From contig NZ_CP154630.1 of NCBI RefSeq assembly GCF_039555535.1, positions 1,129,001 to 1,193,000 of the forward strand: DNA of 64,000 nucleotides, read 5' to 3'. The translations under genes and the position numbers were made by a program. The notes beneath the pieces are model-generated. The model ran no database searches and had not been told where the DNA came from. It was given only the letters and a program-made list of their open reading frames with translations. Shown here in pieces: positions 1 to 6,322 of the stretch (its first letter is position 1; each line of letters opens with the position of its first letter). The DNA is from Stenotrophomonas maltophilia (GTDB lineage: Bacteria; Pseudomonadota; Gammaproteobacteria; Xanthomonadales; Xanthomonadaceae).

Positions 1-133
1 GGACGTAGACAATGACACGGTGACGGCCGGTGGTGCTGGAGGTGGTCGGCGGCCACGCACGCACCAGCGTGAGGGCTGCGGATTCGCCGATGACCTCGGC
101 CAGGGTCTGGATGCTGTCGGGCAGGGCGTTCAT
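1..133 (-). CDS. Partial small phage protein, possibly Mor-like activator (3' end outside window)
   Basis: Only the first 44 codons are inside the window. The protein starts MNALPDSIQTLAEVIGESAA and continues into a stretch ending RVIVYV. An opening helix with a VIGESAAL motif followed by a short beta segment is reminiscent of Mor/C-type transcription activators of phages, but the helix-turn-helix part lies beyond the left edge, so this is only a guess. It is the last minus-strand gene of the prophage segment and lies downstream of the first copy of a 22-bp repeat (185-206) that may carry its promoter. There is no convincing ribosome binding site before the ATG. Confidence 0.45.
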   Translation of the reverse strand, partial: MNALPDSIQTLAEVIGESAALTLVRAWPPTTSSTTGRHRVIVYV

Positions 134-184
134 GGAGGATGTCTTCAGTGGCATTGATCTCCACTGTTGCCATCCCGTCCGGTC

Positions 185-206
185 AGTCAACACCTTTCAT
201 CTACTT
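185..206 (-). promoter_or_regulatory. 22-bp prophage leader repeat, copy 1
   Basis: The 22 bases here are identical to 1994-2015, and a related core occurs at 4797-4810. On the minus strand the repeat ends in TTGACT, which could act as a -35 hexamer. The matching -10 position (about 162-167) is poor, so an activator or other factor would be needed. It lies 52 bases upstream of the Mor-like gene start at 133. Function is inferred from repetition, orientation and position only. Confidence 0.5.
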
Positions 207-408
207 TGATGTCGGCGCGCTGAAGGCGTTCAGCCGTGCGCGAGGACGGGTGAGGATCACGCCCCGCCTGCTTGCAGTGCGCTGCATCCGCCTGCACTGG
301 CCGCTGCTGTTTTCCTGTACATCCGTACTCGTTGTCCTCACCTGGCAGGAACGGAGGCAGATCAAGGGGAACGGGCAGGTACAGGGTGAGGACGGCCACC
401 CGCCACAT
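187..408 (-). CDS. Doubtful small prophage ORF, 73 aa
   Basis: An open frame that begins MWRVAVLTLYLPVPLDLP and ends VDERC. A GAGG sits two bases before the ATG, which is too close for a good ribosome site, and third-position GC is lower than in the neighbouring core genes. Its 3' end overlaps leader repeat copy 1. It fills the gap between the terminator at 435-464 and the Mor-like gene. No family is recognised. It may be a real phage orphan or a chance frame; an overlapping cysteine-rich frame at 201-416 is equally open. Confidence 0.25.
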   Translation of the reverse strand: MWRVAVLTLYLPVPLDLPPFLPGEDNEYGCTGKQQRPVQADAAHCKQAGRDPHPSSRTAERLQRADIKVDERC

Positions 409-434
409 GGCCTCATCCGCCGTGTACTGGCCGC

Positions 435-464
435 AAAAAAAAGCCCCGGACGATGCCGGGGCTT
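435..464 (-). terminator. Rho-independent terminator after the 127-aa prophage gene
   Basis: A 9-bp perfect stem (AAGCCCCGG at 441-449 against CCGGGGCTT at 456-464) with a 6-base loop is followed on the minus strand by a U tract given by the A run at 435-442. It lies just after the stop of the minus-strand gene 487-870 and separates it from the leader of the Mor-like gene. Confidence 0.85.
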
Positions 465-486
465 CAGGACTGCAGGAGGCGCTGGA

Positions 487-870
487 TCAAAGATCGAATA
501 CCAGGTTGCCGCCGGTCTTGCGGGGGATGTACCCGGCGTCGCGCAGCCAGCGTGCCGCGTTGACCTGGTCCATGCGCTTGACCGGGAAGCGGTTGGCGAA
601 CATCAGGAAGCGCGCAACGGTGATCGACTCGCCCTTGCCCTTCAGGGCCGCGAGGGTTTCGACGAACCATGGCGCAGGCGGCTGCTGGCTGCCCGGGCGG
701 GCCACGGTGCGCGACTGCCGGGTGCTGCCAGCATCGGCCTGGGCAGTGGCCAGCGTGCACAGCGAGATGAAGATCGCATCCAGGCTCACGTTGTCCTTGC
801 TGCCCTTGGGCTGGGACTTGAACAACTCGATGGCCTTCAGGCGCGTCGACGTGAACTGTTCGACCTCCAT
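487..870 (-). CDS. Hypothetical prophage protein, 127 aa
   Basis: A 127-residue soluble protein of unknown function with no recognised domain. The first 60 residues are helical and rich in Ser and Lys; residues 63-70 form a Gln/Pro linker. The C-terminal half contains an FANRFPVKRMDQVNAARWL segment that looks like a small helical DNA- or protein-binding fold. The start is well supported by an AGAGGAAA ribosome site seven bases upstream of the ATG, and a strong terminator follows the stop. It sits downstream of the dNMP kinase gene in the same direction, separated by about 150 bases. Confidence 0.65.
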   Translation of the reverse strand: MEVEQFTSTRLKAIELFKSQPKGSKDNVSLDAIFISLCTLATAQADAGSTRQSRTVARPGSQQPPAPWFVETLAALKGKGESITVARFLMFANRFPVKRMDQVNAARWLRDAGYIPRKTGGNLVFDL

Positions 871-1023
871 GGCGTTTCCTCTTTGCGAAATGGGTTGGGG
901 ATGCAGGGTGACGACAGGTGCCGTCGGTGATGGGGGATGACCTTACATCATTTTCGCCGATGATGGGTCGTGGCCTGCGGTGGGTTCAGCGGACGGGGCC
1001 GCACAGCCGACCCCGATTCCGGC

Positions 1024-1662
1024 TCAGATCAGGCCGCGCGACAGCAGCTGGTCCAGCGATCTGCGGACCAGATCGGCCGGGGTGCCGTCGTTGTCGACTT
1101 CGATATCGACCAGTTCATGCGGCAGCGGCTGCTCGCTGGCATGAGGGTCATTGCTGCAATGGCCCGGGCGGTTGACGCGGATCACGACACCACCGCGGCG
1201 CCGGATCGCGCGCGCCTCATTGGCGAATCGGACGTCGGGTACCAGCCCGCCCTCGGGCAGGCGTGCGAACAGCGAGCGTACCCACAGTTCGGGATGGACG
1301 CGGTCACGTCCCCATTCGGTACCGGCGGTCTGCATCAGCTGGCGCGGGGTGAGTTCGGCCAGCCAATCGATGGCGTCCTCCTTGCGGCGGTCCAGTTCAT
1401 GCAGGGAGAGCCCGAGGAGGGAGGCGACGAACTGGCGCAATGGGGCCGCGAAGCTGTCGCGTGGCAGCGCCAACGCCGATGCCAGCCCATTGGCGAGTGT
1501 GTCCTTGCCCGAGCGCTTGCTGCCGGCGATGCCGATGTAGAGCGGTACACGTGCGTGCGGCGCCGGCCGCAGGGCGATGCTGCCCAGTGCAGGGCCGGCA
1601 CGGAACGCGGCCAGTGTGTCGGCAATCATGCGATGACCGCTGTCGAGGGAGGCGGGAATCAT
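1024..1662 (-). CDS. Phage-type deoxynucleoside monophosphate kinase
   Basis: A P-loop kinase of 212 residues. The Walker A motif GIAGSKRSGKDT lies at residues 44-55, close to the start of the conserved fold, and a later VPDVRFANEARAIRR segment matches the DVRF..E region of T4-like dNMP kinases. Such enzymes phosphorylate dNMPs to feed phage DNA synthesis, which fits the neighbouring primase-helicase. The first 40 residues are poorly conserved, so the true start may be the internal Met at residue 12. The gene is in the same direction as the primase and the small genes between them. Confidence 0.8.
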   Translation of the reverse strand: MIPASLDSGHRMIADTLAAFRAGPALGSIALRPAPHARVPLYIGIAGSKRSGKDTLANGLASALALPRDSFAAPLRQFVASLLGLSLHELDRRKEDAIDWLAELTPRQLMQTAGTEWGRDRVHPELWVRSLFARLPEGGLVPDVRFANEARAIRRRGGVVIRVNRPGHCSNDPHASEQPLPHELVDIEVDNDGTPADLVRRSLDQLLSRGLI

Positions 1663-1703
1663 GCGGAATCTACTCCTGGAAGAATGCTGCAGGTGCTGGC
1701 GGG

Positions 1704-1931
1704 TCAGGAATCACGACCGGCGAGGCTGCGTGCGCGCAGGATGCGCTGGGTGATGCGCCCCCCCCGGGACGCGGCCGCTATCGGGTCAAAACACAACATG
1801 GCAGTGCGCGTACGGCGGCCGGCCGCAAGGTGGTCGCGGATGGTCCGCTCGGACAGCACGGGTACCCGCTGGTGGATCTGCTGCACGGTCAGCTGCTCAC
1901 CTTCGAAGGCATGCAGTCGGGGACGGGGCAT
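1704..1931 (-). CDS. Small prophage protein with possible HTH, 75 aa
   Basis: A 75-residue basic protein. Residues 12-36 (EQLTVQQIHQRVPVLSERTI followed by RDHLA) look like a winged-helix or helix-turn-helix segment in which SERTIRDHL would be the recognition helix. I chose this start because an AAGGAG lies ten bases before the ATG; a longer frame from 2009 would run through the promoter region. It is preceded by leader repeat copy 2 and a TTGACT-N17-CAAGAT promoter. It may be an element-encoded regulator, but no family is assigned. Confidence 0.65.
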   Translation of the reverse strand: MPRPRLHAFEGEQLTVQQIHQRVPVLSERTIRDHLAAGRRTRTAMLCFDPIAAASRGGRITQRILRARSLAGRDS

Positions 1932-1970
1932 GGCGGAAGCGCTCCTTGAAGGTGGCGGGCCGATACAGGC

Positions 1971-2015
1971 ATCTTGCCTTTGCAGACGGCTCAAGTCAAC
2001 ACCTTTCATCTACTT
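1971..2015 (-). promoter_or_regulatory. Leader repeat copy 2 with promoter-like hexamers
   Basis: Bases 1994-2015 are identical to 185-206. On the minus strand the repeat runs into TTGACT (1999-1994), followed after 17 bases by CAAGAT (1976-1971), a plausible sigma-70 type promoter for the 75-aa gene starting at 1931. The repeat spans the stop codon of the upstream 91-aa gene. Confidence 0.55.
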
Positions 2016-2281
2016 GCATCATGACCTGGTCGATCTGGCTGGCGTGCGATCCACAGTCGCAATGCCGCCACGGCCAGGCGCTCACGCTCAACCGCGCCGC
2101 GTGCGGCCAGGACACCCTCGAGATACTGCTGGCGATGTCTGCGCGGACTGACCGCCGTCCAGCGCCCGTCGTTGCCCATGCGCCGGTAGCCGTCCAGTTG
2201 CAGCAGGCGGCGTGCTTCGCAGTGCAGGCGCCAGTCGTCGCTGCTGCTGTCAACGTCGCGACCATCATGCAGGCGTGGCAT
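2006..2281 (-). CDS. Small prophage protein, 91 aa
   Basis: A 91-residue protein with an N-terminal acidic patch and a WRLHCEARRLL segment, then a YLEGVLAARGAVERERLAVA helix. This WxxxCEAR...RxxYL..V...RG pattern recalls small conserved phage proteins often found next to VapE-type primases, but no function is known to me. Its ATG directly follows the primase TAG stop (TAGATG), so the two are probably translationally coupled. Its own stop lies inside leader repeat copy 2. Confidence 0.65.
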   Translation of the reverse strand: MPRLHDGRDVDSSSDDWRLHCEARRLLQLDGYRRMGNDGRWTAVSPRRHRQQYLEGVLAARGAVERERLAVAALRLWIARQPDRPGHDASR

Positions 2282-4618
2282 CTAGAACGGGCCTGCCGCA
2301 TGCTCGGCGAGAGTGCGTCTGCGCTCTGGCATCAGCCAGACCTTGGCCCGCTCCTTGCCCACCACGCGGGTGCGTACGCCATGGCGTTTGACCACGTAGG
2401 CGGCGGCCTCGTTCACCTCGCGACGGTTGGGCTTGTCGATGCCCACCGCGATGACGATCTCGGTGGCGCGGTAATGCGCGCTCCAGTGTTCGGCAGGGAG
2501 CGACCAGTCGAAATGGCGATCGATCAGTTCGGCGATCGGCGAGATGGGTTCGTGTTCGCTGTTGGTGGCATTCAGCGCATCCAGTTCCTCGGCAGTCAGG
2601 TGCCAGGTCTCGCCGCTGCAGTACAGCGCATGGGCCTCTGCCCAGACCTGCTGCATGTCGATCCGTGCCGGTTCGCCCAGCGCCACGGCGTGCACGGTCC
2701 ACCAGCGGGTGTTGCCGGTGGCATCGCGCAGGAAGCGTTCGTCGTTGACACTGGCAAACAGGATGGTGCGCCGTGCGTAGCGGGATTCGGTGCGCGCGTA
2801 GGGGCGGCGGATCTCGTCATGGCTGCGCGAGATGAATGATTTCAGCGCCGCGATATCGGTACGGCGGAAGGTGGCATCGACCTCGCCCAGTTCGACGATC
2901 CACTTGGAGATGACCTGCTTGACGCTGTCCTTGTTGGCCGGATCGAGCACCACGCCATCGGCGATCAGCTGCAGCTCGGCCGGCGCCAGCTGCCGTGCCC
3001 AGCGCGTCTTGCCCAGGTTCTGCTTCGAGACGAACGTCAGTACGCCGCGCGCGACCACGCCATCGGGCTCAAAGGCGGCCGCCACGCCGGAGATCAGCCA
3101 GCGCCTCATCAGGACCTCCTTCAGCACGCGGCCGTCGGCCATGCGCGTGGGCTGGGCTTCCTGCACGGTGTCGAAGAACGCCTGCAGGCGGGACTGGCCA
3201 TCCCACGGCCGTGAGGTGATCCAGCTTGCGACCGGGTTGTAGGGATTGGCTTCGGCCACCTGGCACAGGTTGGTCTCGAAGCTGGCGGTGGCCATGCCGG
3301 CGCGGTGCATGCAATCCATCACTTCGCCCGCCGCGACTTCCTTGGCGTTGTCCACGGTCGTGTGCAGCCCCGGGACCAGGATTTCCAGGTCCTTGCGGAT
3401 GACGTTGTAGCGCACGGTCACACCGGTACGACGGCACAGCTCGGCCAGGTTGCGGGCCGTTGGCAACGGCCGCCCGCGCGCGCTGGTGTCGGGAAACGGG
3501 GTGAAGGCATCGAATGCGGACAGGTTGCCAGGCACCTGGTAACGCGCGCTGGCCGATGACGGCGCATCGTCCGGCGCCACGTCGTCGCCTGCTGCGGGCG
3601 GTGCGGGAGGCAACAGCTGGGTACGCACGGCGTCCAGCCCTTCACGCAGGTGCAGCTCGTTGAAGTCGGTAGGACGGTCATCGTCGCCATGCAGCGCGGC
3701 GAACTCGGGCCAGGCCACGCGGGCATCGATGTCCGCGGCAGCCTGCGTGGCCAGGGTGACGCCCGGGTTGTCCAGCGGCTGCCGCGTCCATTGATCGTTG
3801 TCGGCACACAGCACGAACGATGCGTCCGGCATGGCGCCGCGCCAGGCCCGGGCGACCGCGCCAAGGTTGCCTGCATCCCAGGCCACCACTACGCACCAGC
3901 CCGTGGCCTGGTGGATGGATGCGGCGGTGGCATAGCCCTCTGCAATGGCGATCGGTTGGCCAGGGGACGGCTTGCCGATGACATGGAAGCAGCCCTGCTT
4001 GCGGCCACCGGAAAGGAAGTCCTTGTCGCGGCCAAGTGCTGGATCCACGCGGGGAAAGATCGCCTGCAACGAGACGATACGGCCCGCGCTGTTCATCACC
4101 GGCACCAGCAAGGCATTGTCGATATGGCGGAAGACCAGGCCATCGCTGTTGCGCACCGGCCACGGCGCCACGCGCAGGCCATGTGCGTGGATGCCCTTGC
4201 GTACCAGATAGGGGTGCTGGACGTCGGCGGGAATGGCACGGTTCCACAGCACGTTGGCGGCCTTGGCGGCGGCGTCCTCGCGCTCGCGCTGATGCCGTTC
4301 GCGCTCGCTGCGGGCCGCTTCCTGGCGTTGCCGGATGGCGCGCTGCTCGGCGGCGCTCAACGCGGTCGGCGATTTCGCGCACCAGGCATGGCGGGTGCCG
4401 GTCCGCCAGCTGCCGAACTCGCCGGCCGGCACGTGGTCTCCAAACAACACGGCCCACCCGTTGCGCGTGCCACGACGGTCGCCTTCCACATGGAAACGCA
4501 CCAGCGTGCCATCGGCGTTGAGCGCGTCGCGGCCGCGCGCGTCCGGCACGATGCCGTGCGCGTGCATGGCCTGCAGGAACGCGGGAACGATGTCCTGCGT
4601 GGGATGCGGTGTGTGCAT
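2282..4618 (-). CDS. Phage/satellite primase-helicase, Toprim + VapE type
   Basis: A 778-residue replication protein. Residues 1-90 form a zinc-less primase-like N-terminal domain, followed by a charged helix at about 88-119 and a Toprim-like segment with EGYATA at 227-232 and CADND at 271-275. The C-terminal part (about 390-778) is a virulence-associated protein E (VapE/D5-like) ATPase with a degenerate Walker A (SKQNLGKT, 531-538), a Walker B-like WIVELGEVD (573-581) and an arginine-rich NDERFLRDATGNTRWW region near 625-640. Such proteins prime and unwind DNA at the element origin. It is the largest gene of the minus-strand replication operon and is coupled to the 91-aa gene. Confidence 0.85.
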   Translation of the reverse strand: MHTPHPTQDIVPAFLQAMHAHGIVPDARGRDALNADGTLVRFHVEGDRRGTRNGWAVLFGDHVPAGEFGSWRTGTRHAWCAKSPTALSAAEQRAIRQRQEAARSERERHQREREDAAAKAANVLWNRAIPADVQHPYLVRKGIHAHGLRVAPWPVRNSDGLVFRHIDNALLVPVMNSAGRIVSLQAIFPRVDPALGRDKDFLSGGRKQGCFHVIGKPSPGQPIAIAEGYATAASIHQATGWCVVVAWDAGNLGAVARAWRGAMPDASFVLCADNDQWTRQPLDNPGVTLATQAAADIDARVAWPEFAALHGDDDRPTDFNELHLREGLDAVRTQLLPPAPPAAGDDVAPDDAPSSASARYQVPGNLSAFDAFTPFPDTSARGRPLPTARNLAELCRRTGVTVRYNVIRKDLEILVPGLHTTVDNAKEVAAGEVMDCMHRAGMATASFETNLCQVAEANPYNPVASWITSRPWDGQSRLQAFFDTVQEAQPTRMADGRVLKEVLMRRWLISGVAAAFEPDGVVARGVLTFVSKQNLGKTRWARQLAPAELQLIADGVVLDPANKDSVKQVISKWIVELGEVDATFRRTDIAALKSFISRSHDEIRRPYARTESRYARRTILFASVNDERFLRDATGNTRWWTVHAVALGEPARIDMQQVWAEAHALYCSGETWHLTAEELDALNATNSEHEPISPIAELIDRHFDWSLPAEHWSAHYRATEIVIAVGIDKPNRREVNEAAAYVVKRHGVRTRVVGKERAKVWLMPERRRTLAEHAAGPF

Positions 4619-4991
4619 TCGACGGAGCCCCTGGGAACGTGGATCGGTCCACGGCGGCCGATGGCGGCCAACGTGCTGTGCAGTGCCTGGCTTGTGCAGG
4701 TCACGCGGCGGCGGACCGATGCGGCGTGGTCAGGACGTGATGGGTGGTGGTGACACGTTCATGGTGTCGGAATGGGGCTTCTTTTGCAACACCTTACAAC
4801 CCCTTTCATCCCCGGTCGCGACCAAGCCGACCAGTACACGTTGGATCTGCGATGGCGTTTGCAGATTGCTGTGATCGTGCCGATGCGTCGCAGTTGGCGA
4901 GAACCGGTTTTCGGATGATGCGATCGCCGTCAGCGACGGCCCTTCGTTTCTCTCCACCGCGCCTTCGGGCGCCCGTGCACAAGGAGCCTGC
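4619..4991. other. Divergent control region of the prophage segment
   Basis: About 370 bases with no supported gene lie between the minus-strand primase operon and the + strand small-gene operon. It contains a degenerate copy of the leader motif (4797-4810) in the same orientation as the other two. A classical repressor gene, operator array or origin iterons could not be identified by eye. Open frames here overlap on both strands and look like chance frames. Confidence 0.5.
4797..4810 (-). promoter_or_regulatory. Leader motif copy 3 (degenerate)
   Basis: On the minus strand this reads GATGAAAGGGGTTG, which differs from the GATGAAAGGTGTTG core of copies 1 and 2 by one base. It is followed by TAAGGTGTTGCA, a second partial AAGGTGTTG. 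It lies about 180 bases upstream of the primase start at 4618 and has the same orientation as the other copies relative to the downstream gene. Confidence 0.45.
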
Positions 4992-5093
4992 ATGTTTGAA
5001 ATCCACTGCAACCACGAACGCCGATCCGCCGCGGAATCCGCGTCGTTGACGGTCGTTGCGACGTTCTCAATCGGTGCGACCACCCCTCGATAA
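4992..5093 (+). CDS. Possible 33-aa prophage peptide
   Basis: A short frame (MFEIHCNHERRSAAESASLT followed by VVATFSIGATTPR) with a strong AAGGAG five bases before its ATG. It is the first frame of a tight + strand series: the next ATG follows 12 bases after its stop and the third gene 11 bases after that. No family is recognised. The ribosome site and spacing are the only support. Confidence 0.45.
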   Translation: MFEIHCNHERRSAAESASLTVVATFSIGATTPR

Positions 5094-5105
5094 AATACAA
5101 CCCGC

Positions 5106-5330
5106 ATGACGGACACCATCGACGAAGCGCAGGAAATGGAAGCGCGCCACCTGCAACGCGCCCTGGCCCAGCACGCAACGCGGGCCAGCAACGTTGCCCC
5201 TCTCACTCCCATGGGGGAATGCCACAACCCGGACTGCAGCGAAGACTTCGACAACGATCCGGCAAGGCTGTTCTGTGGGCCTGCCTGTGCCGAGCGTTTC
5301 GAAGCCATCCATCAACACCGCAACGCATAG
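5106..5330 (+). CDS. Small zinc-ribbon-like prophage protein, 74 aa
   Basis: A 74-residue protein with an amphipathic N-terminal helix (residues 1-25) and a C-terminal four-cysteine cluster: CHNPDC at 39-44, then CGPAC at about 58-62. This C-x4-C...C-x3-C layout suggests a metal-bound knuckle, as in several small phage zinc-finger proteins. It lacks the full DksA/TraR motif. A TAAAAT hexamer at 5091-5096 could be a -10 element for a short-leader transcript, since no ribosome site precedes the ATG. Confidence 0.65.
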   Translation: MTDTIDEAQEMEARHLQRALAQHATRASNVAPLTPMGECHNPDCSEDFDNDPARLFCGPACAERFEAIHQHRNA

Positions 5331-5341
5331 GAACAGGGGAC

Positions 5342-5596
5342 ATGTCTCTGAACAGCAACGACGCTGGCTTCACCGAACGCATCGCCGGTTTATCGGCCGA
5401 GCTCGCCGTGCTGGTGAGCCTGGTGGAGAACCACATCCATCTGCAGCTGGCTGATCTGGCCGACTCGGGTGATGTGGATGCACAGGAGCGATTCGCGGTA
5501 GCCGATCCGGAGCGCTGGTTGGAGAACGCCCGCAACAGCCTGCAGGCGGGTGTCATGTTCCTGGAGCGCGCGGTGCAGCAGCCGGCGCGGTTCTAG
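5342..5596 (+). CDS. Small prophage protein with Acb2-like C-terminal helix, 84 aa
   Basis: An 84-residue all-helical protein with an AGGGGA ribosome site before the ATG. The last 30 residues, WLENARNSLQAGVMFLERAV, follow the pattern of the C-terminal helix of small phage proteins in the Acb2 family, which sequester cyclic oligonucleotides and block CBASS defence. The similarity is seen only in hydrophobic spacing and length, so the assignment is tentative. It is the last gene of the element on this side and is followed by the hairpin at 5608-5645. Confidence 0.6.
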   Translation: MSLNSNDAGFTERIAGLSAELAVLVSLVENHIHLQLADLADSGDVDAQERFAVADPERWLENARNSLQAGVMFLERAVQQPARF

Positions 5597-5607
5597 TCAT
5601 CCGGTGC

Positions 5608-5645
5608 GGGGACGGAAGGGGCCGGCCAGGCTGCCTTCCGTCCCC
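5608..5645. terminator. Strong hairpin at the right end of the prophage segment
   Basis: GGGGACGGAAGG (5608-5619) pairs perfectly with CCTTCCGTCCCC (5634-5645) around a 14-base loop. There is no T run, so it may be a weak or factor-assisted terminator, a protective 3' structure, or an element-end feature. It lies 12 bases after the last prophage gene. Confidence 0.55.
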
Positions 5646-5756
5646 CTCGGGCAGTGGACGATCCCCTGCGCTGGAGGCTGCGTCATAACGTCGCACCGGC
5701 GGCAGGGCAACCCTGAACGTGGTCCAAGGTTGGTCGCAGGCCCGTAGAATGGCTGG

Positions 5757-6194
5757 GTGCGTCGTTCTGTCCTCCACCGCCGGTTCCAGGCCCTGGCATG
5801 GCTGGCCATGCTGCTGGTGCTGCTTGCCCCGCTGGTGAGCCGCTGGCTGGCGCATGGTCACGTTGCAGCGGCTGTGCCGATGGCGGCGATGGATCATTCC
5901 CAGCATGCGCAGCATGCGATGGAGGGCCATCACGGGCACCACGCGATGGCGATACAGCAGGGCGAGGCCGCAACGAAGCCGGCCGTCGATCCACACGCCG
6001 AGCATGAGATGGGCGTGGACTGCGACTACTGCCTGATCGCCGCACGGCTGATCACCCTGCTGGTGGCGGCATTGCTGCTGCTGGCACCGGTGGTATCGAT
6101 ATGCCATGCGTTGCGGGGTGCAGTGCAGGCGTTGCCACAGCGGGTCAGCGGCACATTGGGAGCGCGCGGGCCACCGGCCTTCATGGCTGCCTGA
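5757..6194 (+). CDS. His-rich DUF2946-type membrane/periplasmic protein
   Basis: A 145-residue protein with an N-terminal transmembrane or signal segment (about 9-30), a His/Met-rich periplasmic stretch (about 38-88, with repeated HxxHH clusters), a CDYC motif near residue 94, and a second hydrophobic segment (about 97-120). This is the layout of DUF2946 proteins, often found beside copper- or metal-related TonB receptors, so a metal-binding role is inferred. The GTG start at 5757 lies six bases after a TAGAAT hexamer (5745-5750 region), which suggests a leaderless transcript. It is followed by the TonB receptor and PepSY genes. Confidence 0.75.
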   Translation: MRRSVLHRRFQALAWLAMLLVLLAPLVSRWLAHGHVAAAVPMAAMDHSQHAQHAMEGHHGHHAMAIQQGEAATKPAVDPHAEHEMGVDCDYCLIAARLITLLVAALLLLAPVVSICHALRGAVQALPQRVSGTLGARGPPAFMAA

Positions 6195-6322
6195 GCCACA
6201 CGCGCAGTGCATTGATCGCCTTCCATGAGGTTGCCGGCCACGGCCGGCGCCCGCACGCGCGTGTCTGTCCCTTTCTGATTGCTGCCCCGCCACTGCGGGG
6301 TGGCCTTGCATGCCGTGAACAA

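Noticed and set aside
139..940. Long + strand frames through the left end of the prophage
   Set aside because: They lie opposite the minus-strand gene 487-870, which has a ribosome site and terminator; the + frames have Arg/Gly-rich sequence typical of antisense frames in GC-rich DNA.
970..2151. A 393-codon + strand frame
   Set aside because: It is antisense to the dNMP kinase with its clear P-loop and to the 75-aa gene; no domain or ribosome site supports it.
5107..5330. DksA/TraR assignment for the 74-aa zinc protein
   Set aside because: The cysteine spacing (C-x4-C and C-x3-C) and missing DxA motif do not fit that family.
6195..6322. Fur box before the TonB receptor
   Set aside because: No 19-bp Fur-like palindrome could be seen in the gap or before the DUF2946 gene.
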